Shown here: positions 1 through 7,843 of the stretch, piece by piece | Layout: every line of letters begins with the position of its first letter | How positions within the stretch are numbered: the stretch's first letter is position 1 | Source of the DNA: Proteobacteria bacterium UBA4656 | Lineage (GTDB): Bacteria > Pseudomonadota > Gammaproteobacteria > Xanthomonadales > Ahniellaceae | Length of the DNA stretch: 18,269 bases | Assembly (NCBI GenBank): GCA_002405525.1 | Contig: DHLY01000037.1 | Coordinates: forward strand, 3,738-22,006 | Reading direction: 5' to 3' | Position numbers and translations under genes: made by a program | The notes under the pieces: model-generated | The model's database searches: none | Seen by the model: only the letters and a program-made list of their open reading frames with translations | Told to the model about the DNA's origin: nothing

Positions 1-2702
1 TAGCCGGTTCCGAAATCATCGATCAGGGTCAGCACGCCCGCCTCGCGCAGGCGCTGCAGGGTGCGCCGGATCTGGTCCTGGTTGTCCAGCAGGGCGCCCT
101 CGGTGACCTCCAGCCGGATCCGCTGTGGCGCGATGCCGCGCACGCGCAGCAGGGCCAGCACCGCCTCCGCGAGGTCGGGTGACCGGAAGTGGCGCGCGGA
201 GACGTTGATGCAAACGTAGGTGTTGCCGTCGATCAAGCGCGGCACCTCGGCGCAGGTGCGATCGAACATCCGCCAGTCGATCTGATCCGCGATGCCGCTC
301 TCCTCGGCGGCCGCGAGGAAGTCGCCGGGAAGCAACAGGCCGCGCTCCGGGTGGCGCCAGCGCAGCAGGGCCTCGTAGCCGAGGGTGCGCCCGCTGCGAA
401 GGTCGACGATCGGCTGGAAATGCGGCTCGAACTCATTGCGCATCACCGCCCGGCGCAGGTCGCCCTCCAGGTCGAGCAGCCGCATGGCCTCGGTGTGCAG
501 GTGTTCGTCGAACGCCTCCCAGCGATGGCGACCCCTGGCCTTGGCGCGATACATCGCCACGTCGGCATCGCGCAGCAGTTCGTCGGGCCGCGCATAGCGC
601 GGGTGCGAAAACGCGATCCCGACCGACGCCGAGGTGAACAGCTCCTTGCCGTCGACCCGCATCGGCTCCGACAGCGTGTCGATCACGCGCTGCGCCGCGC
701 CGTGCGCTTCGTGCTCGCCCGCGATGTTCTCGAGCAGGATCGCGAACTCGTCCCCGCCGAGGCGGGCGACCATGTCGGGGTGCCGCAGCACGGCCGAGAT
801 CCTGGCCCCGGCCTGCTTGAGGACCTCGTCGCCCGCCAGGTGCCCCATCGAGTCGTTGATGACCTTGAAACGATCGAGGTCGACGAACAGCACCGCGAAG
901 CGCGGCCGGTGGTCGTGCAGGTAGCGGTCCAGCGCCGCTGCCAGCCGGTCGAGCAGCGACACCCGGTTCGGCAGCCCGGTCAGCGCGTCGTGCTGGGCCT
1001 GGTGCTTCAGGCGCAGTTCGGCTCGCTCGCGCTCATCCACCTGCTCGCGCAGTTCGCGGTTGGCCTCGGCGAGTTCGCGGGTCCGCTCCGCCACCCGGTG
1101 TTCGAGTTCCGCGTAGGCCTCGCGCAGTGAGTCCTGGGCCCGCTTGCGGGTCAGGGCCTGCGCGACATGGTGGGCGACGAAGGCCAGCAGTTCCTGGTCG
1201 CGCGGCGAGAAAAACCGTTCCGGGGCGTAGCTCTGCACCGCGATCACGCCGAGCGGCCCATCGTCGCCCGGCAGCGGCACGCCGAGCCAGCATTCCGACG
1301 GCGCTCCCGACGCCTGAACCTCGCCGGCGGCCTGCAGCGCGGCGACCGCGTCGCGATCGACCAGCAGCGCACGCCCGGTGCGCAGCACGTACTCCGTGCA
1401 TCCGCGCGCCATCCGGCGCCGGGGCCGGCGCTGATCGTGCTCATCGACCGAGTACGGGAACTCCAGCTCGTCGCGGCGCTCACCGACGACGGTGGCGATG
1501 AAGAAGTTCCGCGCGTCGATCAGTTCGCCGACGATGGCGTGCACGGCGGCGTAGAACTGCTCGGGGGTGCCCGGGGCGCCGGACAGTTGGGCGATGCGGT
1601 ACAGCGCAGCCTGCAATCGCTCGCCCCGACGGCGCTCGGCGACCTCCCGGGTCAGGCTCTGGTTGGCGCGCGCGAGATCGGCGGTGCGCTGCTCTACCCG
1701 CCGCTCCAGATCCTCGTGCGCCTGCTTGCGTTCCAGGGCGGTAAGGATGTGGGTGGCGACGAAGGACAGCAGGACCTGGTCGTCGTCGGAGTACCGGATG
1801 TTGGCGTCATAACTCTGCACCACGATACCGCCGCGAACCTCGCTGCCGCGCAGCATCGGCACGCCGAGCCAGTCGGCGCTCTCGGGTCCCATGTCGTCGC
1901 CGCGGTCCATGCCCAGCTGCGACCGCAGTGCGGCCGACGGACCATGCAGCGCGCGGCCGCGGCGCAGCATCGCGAGGGTGAGGCTGTTGGCGAACCGCGA
2001 CGCCGGCATCTCCGCATCGCTGTCGATCGGCGTCGGGTCGAGGGTGTCGACCATGTAGAGGAAGCGGACGACCGCCCGTTCCGGGCTGTAGCGGACGATG
2101 AAGCAGTTTTCGGCGTACATCAGGCCGGATACGATGCCGTGCAGGCCGCGCAGCATCTCCGGCATCTCGAGGTCGGCGCCGGCCATGTCCGTGATCGCGT
2201 ACAGCGCATGCTGAAGGCGCTCGGCGCTGCCGAGGCGATCCACCGCGCCGCGCAGGCGCTCGATACGCAACTGCAACTGCAGCGCCGTTCCCGCAGCCCC
2301 CTTCTCGGCGACGCATTCGACCGGCACCGCGCCGGTCGAGGCGGCATCCCAGGTGGCGACCAGGAAGCCGTCTTCGCAGGGCGGGACCAGCAGCACCCCG
2401 CGCCGAAGGCGCCCATCCCGCGAGGATTCCTGGGCCTGGGCCTGCCGATGCTCGACGAGCCGACCAACCAGCAGCGCATCGAGCGCGTCGGGCGGTCCAT
2501 CGAGAGCGCGCCACCGTACGGCGGCCCCGGGGTCGCCGCCCACGGACCACACCAGCCGCACCGCGTCGAGACCGGCGTCCGCGAGCGCGGCAGTGGCCGC
2601 GCGCACCATCCCCTCCAGGCTGCGCTCACGCCAAACCGGCCCCGCGCCGGCAGTCGGCGGCACAGGCGAAGCGATCGCGGCGCTGATGTCCGGGGCGGCC
2701 AT
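1..2702 (-). CDS. GAF-GAF-GGDEF-EAL cyclic-di-GMP turnover protein (3' end cut by window edge)
   Basis: This gene makes and/or degrades the second messenger cyclic di-GMP. The 900 residues visible from the ATG at 2702 read as follows: an N-terminal segment (1-135) that may be a degenerate GAF domain, GAF domains at about 160-325 and 362-517, each followed by a helical, coiled-coil-like linker, a GGDEF domain (about 565-730) and an EAL domain from about 755. The GGDEF motif is intact (649-653), with an inhibitory RxxD I-site at 640-643. The EAL metal and catalytic residues seen are E777 of the EAL triplet, N833 in NVS, E865/E868 in EVTE and D895-D896 in DDFGTG. Both active sites therefore look functional. 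There is no membrane segment, so it is probably a cytoplasmic sensor working through its GAF domains. About 100 residues of EAL should lie beyond the edge. In-frame stops TGA-TAA sit just upstream of the start, which limits any extension. Confidence 0.95.
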   Translation of the reverse strand, partial: MAAPDISAAIASPVPPTAGAGPVWRERSLEGMVRAATAALADAGLDAVRLVWSVGGDPGAAVRWRALDGPPDALDALLVGRLVEHRQAQAQESSRDGRLRRGVLLVPPCEDGFLVATWDAASTGAVPVECVAEKGAAGTALQLQLRIERLRGAVDRLGSAERLQHALYAITDMAGADLEMPEMLRGLHGIVSGLMYAENCFIVRYSPERAVVRFLYMVDTLDPTPIDSDAEMPASRFANSLTLAMLRRGRALHGPSAALRSQLGMDRGDDMGPESADWLGVPMLRGSEVRGGIVVQSYDANIRYSDDDQVLLSFVATHILTALERKQAHEDLERRVEQRTADLARANQSLTREVAERRRGERLQAALYRIAQLSGAPGTPEQFYAAVHAIVGELIDARNFFIATVVGERRDELEFPYSVDEHDQRRPRRRMARGCTEYVLRTGRALLVDRDAVAALQAAGEVQASGAPSECWLGVPLPGDDGPLGVIAVQSYAPERFFSPRDQELLAFVAHHVAQALTRKRAQDSLREAYAELEHRVAERTRELAEANRELREQVDERERAELRLKHQAQHDALTGLPNRVSLLDRLAAALDRYLHDHRPRFAVLFVDLDRFKVINDSMGHLAGDEVLKQAGARISAVLRHPDMVARLGGDEFAILLENIAGEHEAHGAAQRVIDTLSEPMRVDGKELFTSASVGIAFSHPRYARPDELLRDADVAMYRAKARGRHRWEAFDEHLHTEAMRLLDLEGDLRRAVMRNEFEPHFQPIVDLRSGRTLGYEALLRWRHPERGLLLPGDFLAAAEESGIADQIDWRMFDRTCAEVPRLIDGNTYVCINVSARHFRSPDLAEAVLALLRVRGIAPQRIRLEVTEGALLDNQDQIRRTLQRLREAGVLTLIDDFGTG

Positions 2703-2848
2703 CGGAGACCTGGATGCAATCCTGGGACCAGTTTATCAAGCCACAATTCTTTGACGGCTCGCGGTCGACCCCGACGGCGACTGCGCCACGCTTGATTCCC
2801 GAAGGCGCCAGCGATCGACCCGGCCCAGGTTGGCGTAATCTAGCGCGG
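2703..2848. promoter_or_regulatory. Divergent control region between the cyclic-di-GMP gene and the sigma factor gene
   Basis: This 146-base gap must hold the promoters for both divergent genes. It is clearly less GC-rich near 2724-2756 than its flanks. On the plus strand TAATCT at 2836-2841 resembles a sigma-70 -10 box and ends seven bases before the sigma factor ATG, which would give a leaderless message. On the minus strand a TTGATAAACT run (2729-2738) is the most -10-like stretch for the GGDEF/EAL gene. I see no convincing -35 partner for either, and no obvious ECF-type promoter (GGAAC/GTC). Confidence 0.4.
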
Positions 2849-3391
2849 ATGCGCGGCGAGGACTCCGACGAGGCGTTGATGCAGGCGTGGGCCCGGGACG
2901 ACCTGCGCGCGTTCGAGGTCCTGTATGCGCGGCATCGCGGCATGCTTTGGCGCTTTCTGCTGCGCGGGGTCGGCGATCCGGTGGCCGAAGAGCTGTTCCA
3001 GGACACCTGGGCGCGCGTGGTGGCGGCTCGCGCCCGCTGGCGCCCGGAGGCCAAGTTCACCACCTGGCTGCTGCAGATCGCGCACAACCTGATGGTCGAC
3101 CAATGGCGACGCCAGCGGCCGGCCGACCCCGATCCCGAGGCCACGCTGGCCGCCCTGGAGATCCCGGAGGAGCAACATCCGGATGGCGATCTGTCGGAAT
3201 TCGAGCAACGCCGCCGCCTGCAGCGCGCGCTCGACGTGCTGCCGCCGGAGCAGCGCGAGGCCTTCGTGCTGCGCGCCGAGGCGGGGCTGGGCGTCGACGA
3301 GATCGCCGAGGCGACCGGGGTCGGCCGCGAGACCGCCAAGTCCCGACTGCGCTACGCGATGGTGCGCCTGCGCGAGGCCCTGAAACCATGA
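2849..3391 (+). CDS. ECF-type RNA polymerase sigma factor
   Basis: This is a 180-residue sigma-70 family factor of the extracytoplasmic-function class, which would direct RNA polymerase to a small regulon. Sigma region 2 covers about residues 20-90, including the QDTWARVV and FTTWLLQIAHN core and the basic DQWRR end of region 2.4. Region 4 covers about 122-178, with a helix-turn-helix at 148-170 (VDEIAEATGVGRETAKSRLR) after the typical LPPEQREAFVLR helix. The frame is open up to an ATG at 2714, but the added 45 residues are unlike any sigma factor and lie in the divergent promoter region. I chose the ATG at 2849 because region 2 begins just after it. Its stop overlaps the start of the next gene (ATGA at 3388-3391), so the two are translationally coupled. 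The subgroup cannot be assigned by eye. Confidence 0.93.
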   Translation: MRGEDSDEALMQAWARDDLRAFEVLYARHRGMLWRFLLRGVGDPVAEELFQDTWARVVAARARWRPEAKFTTWLLQIAHNLMVDQWRRQRPADPDPEATLAALEIPEEQHPDGDLSEFEQRRRLQRALDVLPPEQREAFVLRAEAGLGVDEIAEATGVGRETAKSRLRYAMVRLREALKP

Positions 3392-4173
3392 CCGACAACG
3401 ACGACGACGCCCTGGTCGCGATGTATCGCCGCTTGCCCCGCAGCGAACCCGCGGCGGCTCTGGACGCGGCGGTACTGGCCGGCGCGCGGGCTGCCGCGCG
3501 GCCGCGCCGCCCCGCACGGATGGCGCCGCTGGCGGCGGCCGCCGCGCTGGCCCTGGCGGCGGGCGTGGGCTGGCAGCTGGGCCAGCAACCCCTGCGCGAG
3601 GCGGGTCCCGCCACGCCACCGCCCGCCGCGGCAGCCGCGACGCCCGCCGAACCGGAATCCGCGGCGGACCAAGGCGCGAACGCCGCCACGGCGTCAGCCC
3701 GTTCGCCCTCGAAAGTCGCTGAGATGCCGGCTGCGCAGACCGACAGCCGGCGCGCGACGGTCGCGGCGGAATCGGCGGTGGCGGCCGCGGAGCCCGCGGC
3801 GGACACGGCGGACTCAGCAGCCGCCGCGGCCCGGCAGCGGTTGTACGCCACGCCGTCCGCGCCCGCCCCTGGATCGCATGCCGCGGGCCGGCCCGCCGTG
3901 CCGGCGCCTGCCCCGCCGGTGGCCGCACCGCCGCCGCCCCCTGAGCCGCCGTTGGCCGCCGCGCCACCGTCGGCCCGGGCACCGGTCGCCGCACCGGGCG
4001 TGCGCGAAACGGCGGTTGCCCACGGATTCTCCGGGCGCGACGAACGGCTCGACGCCATTCGTGCGCTGCGCGACACCGGGCGGCGATCCGAGGCGATCGC
4101 GGCCCTTGCCGACCTGCGTGCCGAAGATCCCGCACTGCAGGTGCCGGCGGACCTCCTCGATCTGATCGAGTGA
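3388..4173 (+). CDS. Ala/Pro-rich single-pass membrane protein, probable anti-sigma partner
   Basis: This is a 261-residue protein encoded in a 4-base overlap with the ECF sigma gene. A position directly after an ECF sigma gene is the usual place for its anti-sigma factor. Visible parts are an acidic N-terminus (1-12), a short cytoplasmic segment, one hydrophobic helix at about 46-64, a long Ala/Pro-rich low-complexity stretch (about 70-210) that would be periplasmic, and a charged helical tail (about 215-261) ending in a short VPADLLDLIE segment. It has no cysteine, so it cannot be a zinc-binding (ZAS) anti-sigma factor, and the cytoplasmic part is short for a classic sigma-binding domain. 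The anti-sigma role is inferred from position and topology only. The tail looks like a single TPR-like helical pair and might sense a partner outside the membrane. Confidence 0.75.
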   Translation: MTDNDDDALVAMYRRLPRSEPAAALDAAVLAGARAAARPRRPARMAPLAAAAALALAAGVGWQLGQQPLREAGPATPPPAAAAATPAEPESAADQGANAATASARSPSKVAEMPAAQTDSRRATVAAESAVAAAEPAADTADSAAAAARQRLYATPSAPAPGSHAAGRPAVPAPAPPVAAPPPPPEPPLAAAPPSARAPVAAPGVRETAVAHGFSGRDERLDAIRALRDTGRRSEAIAALADLRAEDPALQVPADLLDLIE

Positions 4174-4282
4174 CCTGCCCCGCCTTGATCGCTCGGATCG
4201 CTGCAGCCACCATTCAGGCGCCGATTGCTCCCCGGCCGGCCCGCCCCGCCCGCGCGGTGGCCTCCAGCGACCGATTGTCCCC

Positions 4283-6079
4283 ATGAACGAAGCCACCGCC
4301 CGCCCCCGCAGCCAACAGGGATTGCGACCGCTCGCGGCGGTGCTGCCCTATCTTCGGCGCTATCGCGGACTGATCCTCGCCTGGCTGACCTTTCTCGCCC
4401 TTTCGTCCGCCGCCACCTTGACCCTGCCGGTCGCGGTGCGGATCGTGATCGACGAGGGCTTCAGCGCGGCCGACGCCGCCTTCGTCGACCGCGCGTTCAT
4501 CGGCCTGCTCGGCGTGGCGCTGGTGCTCGCCGTGTCCACCGCGCTGCGCTTCCTGTTCGTCAGCCTGCTCGGCGAGCGGGTCGCCGCCGACTTGCGGCGC
4601 GGCGTGTACGACCGGCTGCTCGAACTCGACCAGGCGTTCTACGAGTCCACCCGCACCGGCGAGCTGCTTTCGCGCCTGACCACCGACACCGAACTGGTGC
4701 AGACCGTGGTGGGGTCCGGCGCGTCGGTGGCGGTGCGCAGCGCGGTAACCCTGCTCGGCGCCTCGTCGATGCTGGTCGTGACCAGCCCCAAGCTGGCCGG
4801 CTATGCCGCGCTGGTGATTCCGCTGGTGCTGCTGCCGATGATCCTTTTCGGCCGCCGGGTCCGCGGGCTGTCGCGGCAGAGCCAGGACCGGATCGCCGAC
4901 ACCTCGGCGCTGGCGGGCGAGACGCTCGGTGCCATCCACACCGTGCAGAGCTACACCCGGGAGCGGGCGATGGCAGCGCGCTTCGCCGACGCCGTCGGAC
5001 GCACGCTGGAAACCGCCAAGCGCCGCATCCACACCCGCGCACTGCTGACCGCGGTGGTCATCCTGCTGGTGTTCGGTGCGATCACCGGCGTGCTGTGGGT
5101 CGGCGCACGCGAGGTGCTGTCGGGGGCGATGAGGCCCGGTGACCTCGCGCAGTTCCTGCTGTTCGCGGTGATGGTCGCCGGCTCGGTCGGGGCCCTGGTC
5201 GAGGTCTGGGGCGACGTGCAGCGCGCCGCCGGCGCGATGGAGCGCATCGGCGAACTGCTGGCCACCGCGCCATCCATCGCCGATCCGGAGACGCCGACCA
5301 GCCCGGTGCCGCCGATCCGCGGATTGCTTCGCTTCGAAAGCGTGGGTTTCCATTATCCCTCGCGCCCGGACCGCGCCGCGCTCGACGGCTTCAGCCTCGA
5401 CATCCGGCCGGGCGAGACGGTGGCCCTGGTCGGTCCTTCGGGCGCCGGCAAGACCACGGTGTTCCAGCTCCTGCAGCGATTCCACGACCCGCAGCAGGGA
5501 CGGATCCTGCTCGACGGACACGATCTGCGCGCCCTGCCGCTGGCGATCGTGCGCGGTGCAATGGCGTTGGTGCCGCAGGACACCGTGATATTCGGGGCCA
5601 GTGCGGCCGACAACATCCGCCTCGGGTGCGGCGACGCGCCGCTGGACGCGGTGCAGGCAGCGGCGAAGGCGGCCGAGGCGCATGAATTCATCATGGCCCA
5701 GCCGCAGGGCTACGACACCTACCTCGGCGAACGTGGCGTGCGCCTCTCCGGCGGCCAGCAGCAGCGGATCGCGATCGCCCGCGCGATCCTCAAGAACGCG
5801 CCGATCCTGCTGCTCGACGAGGCGACCTCGGCGCTCGATGCGCAGAGCGAGGCCGCGATCCAGACCGCGCTGGAGCGACTGATGGAGAAGCGTACCACCC
5901 TCGTGATCGCGCACCGCCTGGCCACCGTGCTCAAGGCGGACCGCATCGTGGTGCTGGACGGCGGCCGCATCGTCGCCCAGGGCAGGCACGCGGACCTGCT
6001 GGCGCAGGGCGGCTTGTACGCCGAATTGGCGCGCCTGCAGTTCACCGACTCGCCACGCGCGGCGGAGGTCCCCGCCTGA
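4283..6079 (+). CDS. ABC exporter half-transporter, fused membrane and ATPase domains (ABCB/MsbA-related)
   Basis: This is a 598-residue ABC half-transporter expected to work as a homodimer exporting a lipid or other hydrophobic compound across the inner membrane. The six-helix membrane domain covers about residues 25-310, with hydrophobic stretches near 28-50, 70-95, 150-190 and 253-300. The nucleotide-binding domain has Walker A GPSGAGKT (384-391), Q-loop Q432, signature LSGGQ (488-492), Walker B ILLLDE (508-513, catalytic E513) and the H-loop H544, all intact. Length and architecture match the MsbA-related permease/ATP-binding subfamily rather than lipid A flippase MsbA itself, but the substrate cannot be read from sequence. 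It begins 109 bases after the membrane protein gene, with no clear Shine-Dalgarno sequence. It may be read through from the sigma operon or have its own weak promoter (TTGATC at 4185-4190 is a possible -35). Confidence 0.93.
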   Translation: MNEATARPRSQQGLRPLAAVLPYLRRYRGLILAWLTFLALSSAATLTLPVAVRIVIDEGFSAADAAFVDRAFIGLLGVALVLAVSTALRFLFVSLLGERVAADLRRGVYDRLLELDQAFYESTRTGELLSRLTTDTELVQTVVGSGASVAVRSAVTLLGASSMLVVTSPKLAGYAALVIPLVLLPMILFGRRVRGLSRQSQDRIADTSALAGETLGAIHTVQSYTRERAMAARFADAVGRTLETAKRRIHTRALLTAVVILLVFGAITGVLWVGAREVLSGAMRPGDLAQFLLFAVMVAGSVGALVEVWGDVQRAAGAMERIGELLATAPSIADPETPTSPVPPIRGLLRFESVGFHYPSRPDRAALDGFSLDIRPGETVALVGPSGAGKTTVFQLLQRFHDPQQGRILLDGHDLRALPLAIVRGAMALVPQDTVIFGASAADNIRLGCGDAPLDAVQAAAKAAEAHEFIMAQPQGYDTYLGERGVRLSGGQQQRIAIARAILKNAPILLLDEATSALDAQSEAAIQTALERLMEKRTTLVIAHRLATVLKADRIVVLDGGRIVAQGRHADLLAQGGLYAELARLQFTDSPRAAEVPA

Positions 6080-6081
6080 GC

Positions 6082-6113
6082 GGGCGGTTCCTTCACTTGC
6101 CCTGTAACCGCCC
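6082..6113 (+). repeat. Perfect 8-bp inverted repeat after the ABC transporter stop
   Basis: GGGCGGTT (6082-6089) and AACCGCCC (6106-6113) are exact reverse complements separated by 16 bases, starting three bases after the transporter stop codon. In RNA this could form a hairpin that protects the 3' end or reduces read-through into the amidase gene. No T-run follows, so it is not a classical intrinsic terminator. As DNA it could equally be a regulator's binding site. Confidence 0.5.
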
Positions 6114-6151
6114 CTCATCCGCACCGTCGACCGTCCACAGAGCATGTCGTC

Positions 6152-7030
6152 ATGAACGCGCTTCGCATCGCCTGCGTGCAGTGGCGTCTCGACCGCGTGG
6201 CGTCGTTCGACGAGTGGGCGGGGCGATTCGAGGACTGTGTGCGCATCGCCGCCGGATACGGCGCACGCTTCGTGGTGTTTCCGGAATACGTCACCGCGGA
6301 GATCCTGTCGGCACAGTCCGGCTCGCCGGATGGGCCGGCCAGTATCGCGGGCTCGACTGCGCTGACACCGGCCATCGGGGCCCTTTACCGCCGCTGCGCG
6401 ACCCGCCACCGCATCCACGTGATCGGCGGCTCGCACCTCAACCGGGCGGCCGACGGGCGCGTGCGCAACACCTGCCTCGTGGCACTGGCCGACGGCAGCC
6501 TGCATGCGCGCGACAAGATCCACTGCACGCCGAACGAGCGCGAAGCGTGGGGCGTCGAGGGCGGTGTCGCCGCACCGGTCCTGGAAGCCGACGGCGTCAC
6601 GTTCGCGATCGCGATCTGCTACGACAGCGAGTTCCCCGAACTCGTCCGCCACCACGTCGCCCAGGGCGCGCAGATCCTGTTCGTGCCGTTCTTCACCGAC
6701 GATCGCGCCGGCTACCTGCGCGTGCGCTACTCGTGCGCCGCGCGCGCGGTCGAAAACCAGCTCTACGTCGCGCTGGCAGGCAGCGTCGGCATCGCGCGCA
6801 ATGTGCACAACCTCGACGCCTGCTACGCGCGCTCGGCGGTGCTCACGCCCTCCGACCACGGCTTCGCGCGCGACGGCATCGCGGTGGAGGCCGAGCCCGG
6901 CGTCGAGGCGGTCGTGGTGGCCGACGTCGACCTGCGCGCGCTCGACCACGCGCGGCGCTCGGGCACGGTGCGCAACCTCGATGACCGGCGGCTGGACCTG
7001 TATGCCAGCGTCTGGAAGGGGTCAGCCTGA
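6152..7030 (+). CDS. Carbon-nitrogen hydrolase (nitrilase superfamily amidase)
   Basis: This is a 292-residue cytoplasmic enzyme that should hydrolyse a carbon-nitrogen bond, most likely an amide, releasing ammonia or an amine. The nitrilase-superfamily triad is complete: E45 in FPEY, K122 in RDKIHCTPNE and nucleophile C156 in AICYDSEFPEL. A second conserved Glu follows (E129 in PNERE), and the length is normal for a stand-alone member. The CYDSEFPEL form of the nucleophile motif fits the branch that includes omega-amidase/Nit-like proteins and CNH domains fused to acetyltransferases, but the substrate is not determinable here. The gene lies 72 bases after the ABC transporter on the same strand and may be co-transcribed, although an inverted repeat separates them. 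The ATG at 6152 is used; the ATG at 6144 is out of frame. Its stop is nine bases from the converging ureohydrolase. Confidence 0.92.
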   Translation: MNALRIACVQWRLDRVASFDEWAGRFEDCVRIAAGYGARFVVFPEYVTAEILSAQSGSPDGPASIAGSTALTPAIGALYRRCATRHRIHVIGGSHLNRAADGRVRNTCLVALADGSLHARDKIHCTPNEREAWGVEGGVAAPVLEADGVTFAIAICYDSEFPELVRHHVAQGAQILFVPFFTDDRAGYLRVRYSCAARAVENQLYVALAGSVGIARNVHNLDACYARSAVLTPSDHGFARDGIAVEAEPGVEAVVVADVDLRALDHARRSGTVRNLDDRRLDLYASVWKGSA

Positions 7031-7039
7031 CCCATCGCA

Positions 7040-7834
7040 TCAGGCCGGATCGAAGCGGCGCTGCGCGTCGAGCAGTTCCTTCACCAGTTTCGCCGCCAGC
7101 CCGACCGTGATGCCCGCCGCGTCGCGGCCGGGCACGACCTCGACCAGGTCGGCGCCGACCCACGGCTGCGGCAGGCGTTGCAGCAACCGGATGACCTCGC
7201 GCGGCGCCAGTCCGCCGGCTTCGGGATGCGAGACCCCCGGCGCGAACGCCGGGTCGAAGCCGTCGACGTCGATCGAAACATACAGCGGGGCACGCAGCGT
7301 CGTCGGATCGAAGCCGCCGACCGCATCGGGCCCGTGCTGCACCACACCCCAGCGGCGCGCCATCGCCGCCTGCGGCGGGGTGTCGGCGCGGATGCCCAGT
7401 TGCACCAGCGAGGCGAGCAGGCCCTCCTCGAAGGCGCGCGCGAACGGCGAGGCATTCGAATAGCGACGGCCGTCGAGTTCCGGATACAGGTCGGGATGCG
7501 CATCCACGTGAAGCACGTGCAGCGGCCCTTGGCGCGCGGCGGCGGCCCGCAGCAGGGGCAGGCTCACGCTGTGGTCGCCACCCAGAGCCAGCACCGGCCC
7601 GTGTTCGGCGGCCTGCTCTGCCGCGACCTGGATCGCGGCAAGGGCGGCCTGCTCGTCGGACGGAAGCTCGACGTCCCCGCAATCGACCAATTGCGCCAGC
7701 ACCTCGCGGCCGGACTCCGCATGGCCATTGCCGGCAGAACTGTGCAGGCGGCGCCGGATCGCTGCCGGGCCGGCCGCCGCGCCGCGCTCGAACGATGCGC
7801 CACCGTCCCACGGCACTCCGATCAACGCGACCAT
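7040..7834 (-). CDS. Ureohydrolase of the arginase/agmatinase/formiminoglutamase family
   Basis: This is a 264-residue metalloenzyme expected to split a guanidino (or formimino) substrate with two manganese ions. The metal-binding motifs are all present: GGDHS (about 89-93), DAHPD in VLHVDAHPDLY (about 116-120) and SIDVDGFDP (about 191-199). The frame stays open upstream for another 337 codons, but a good Shine-Dalgarno GGAGG four bases before the ATG at 7834, and the standard N-terminus (ALIGVPWDGG), fix the start. At 264 residues it is somewhat shorter than typical arginases and agmatinases (about 300), so the exact substrate (arginine, agmatine, formiminoglutamate or another guanidino compound) is open. 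It is transcribed divergently from the repair cassette, with a 99-base gap, and converges on the amidase gene. Confidence 0.92.
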   Translation of the reverse strand: MVALIGVPWDGGASFERGAAAGPAAIRRRLHSSAGNGHAESGREVLAQLVDCGDVELPSDEQAALAAIQVAAEQAAEHGPVLALGGDHSVSLPLLRAAAARQGPLHVLHVDAHPDLYPELDGRRYSNASPFARAFEEGLLASLVQLGIRADTPPQAAMARRWGVVQHGPDAVGGFDPTTLRAPLYVSIDVDGFDPAFAPGVSHPEAGGLAPREVIRLLQRLPQPWVGADLVEVVPGRDAAGITVGLAAKLVKELLDAQRRFDPA

Positions 7835-7838
7835 CGAT

Positions 7839-7843
7839 CCTCC
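7839..7843 (-). promoter_or_regulatory. Shine-Dalgarno site of the ureohydrolase gene
   Basis: On the minus strand GGAGG precedes the ATG at 7834 by four bases. It is one of the few strong ribosome-binding sites in the window. It settles the start of a gene whose reading frame is open far upstream. Confidence 0.8.

Noticed and set aside
2714-2848. A 45-residue N-terminal extension of the ECF sigma factor from the ATG at 2714
   Set aside because: The added residues match no sigma region and overlap the divergent promoter region. The ATG at 2849 gives a standard length.
2840-4213. A 457-codon minus-strand frame over the sigma/membrane-protein pair
   Set aside because: It is a mirror of the Ala/Pro-rich coding sequence, and the plus-strand sigma factor is unmistakable.
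4214-6949. A 911-codon open frame on the minus strand
   Set aside because: It lies antisense to the ABC exporter and the amidase, both of which have complete motifs. Its translation is low-complexity (His, Arg, Gln, Gly-rich) with no recognisable domain. Long antisense frames are expected in very GC-rich DNA.
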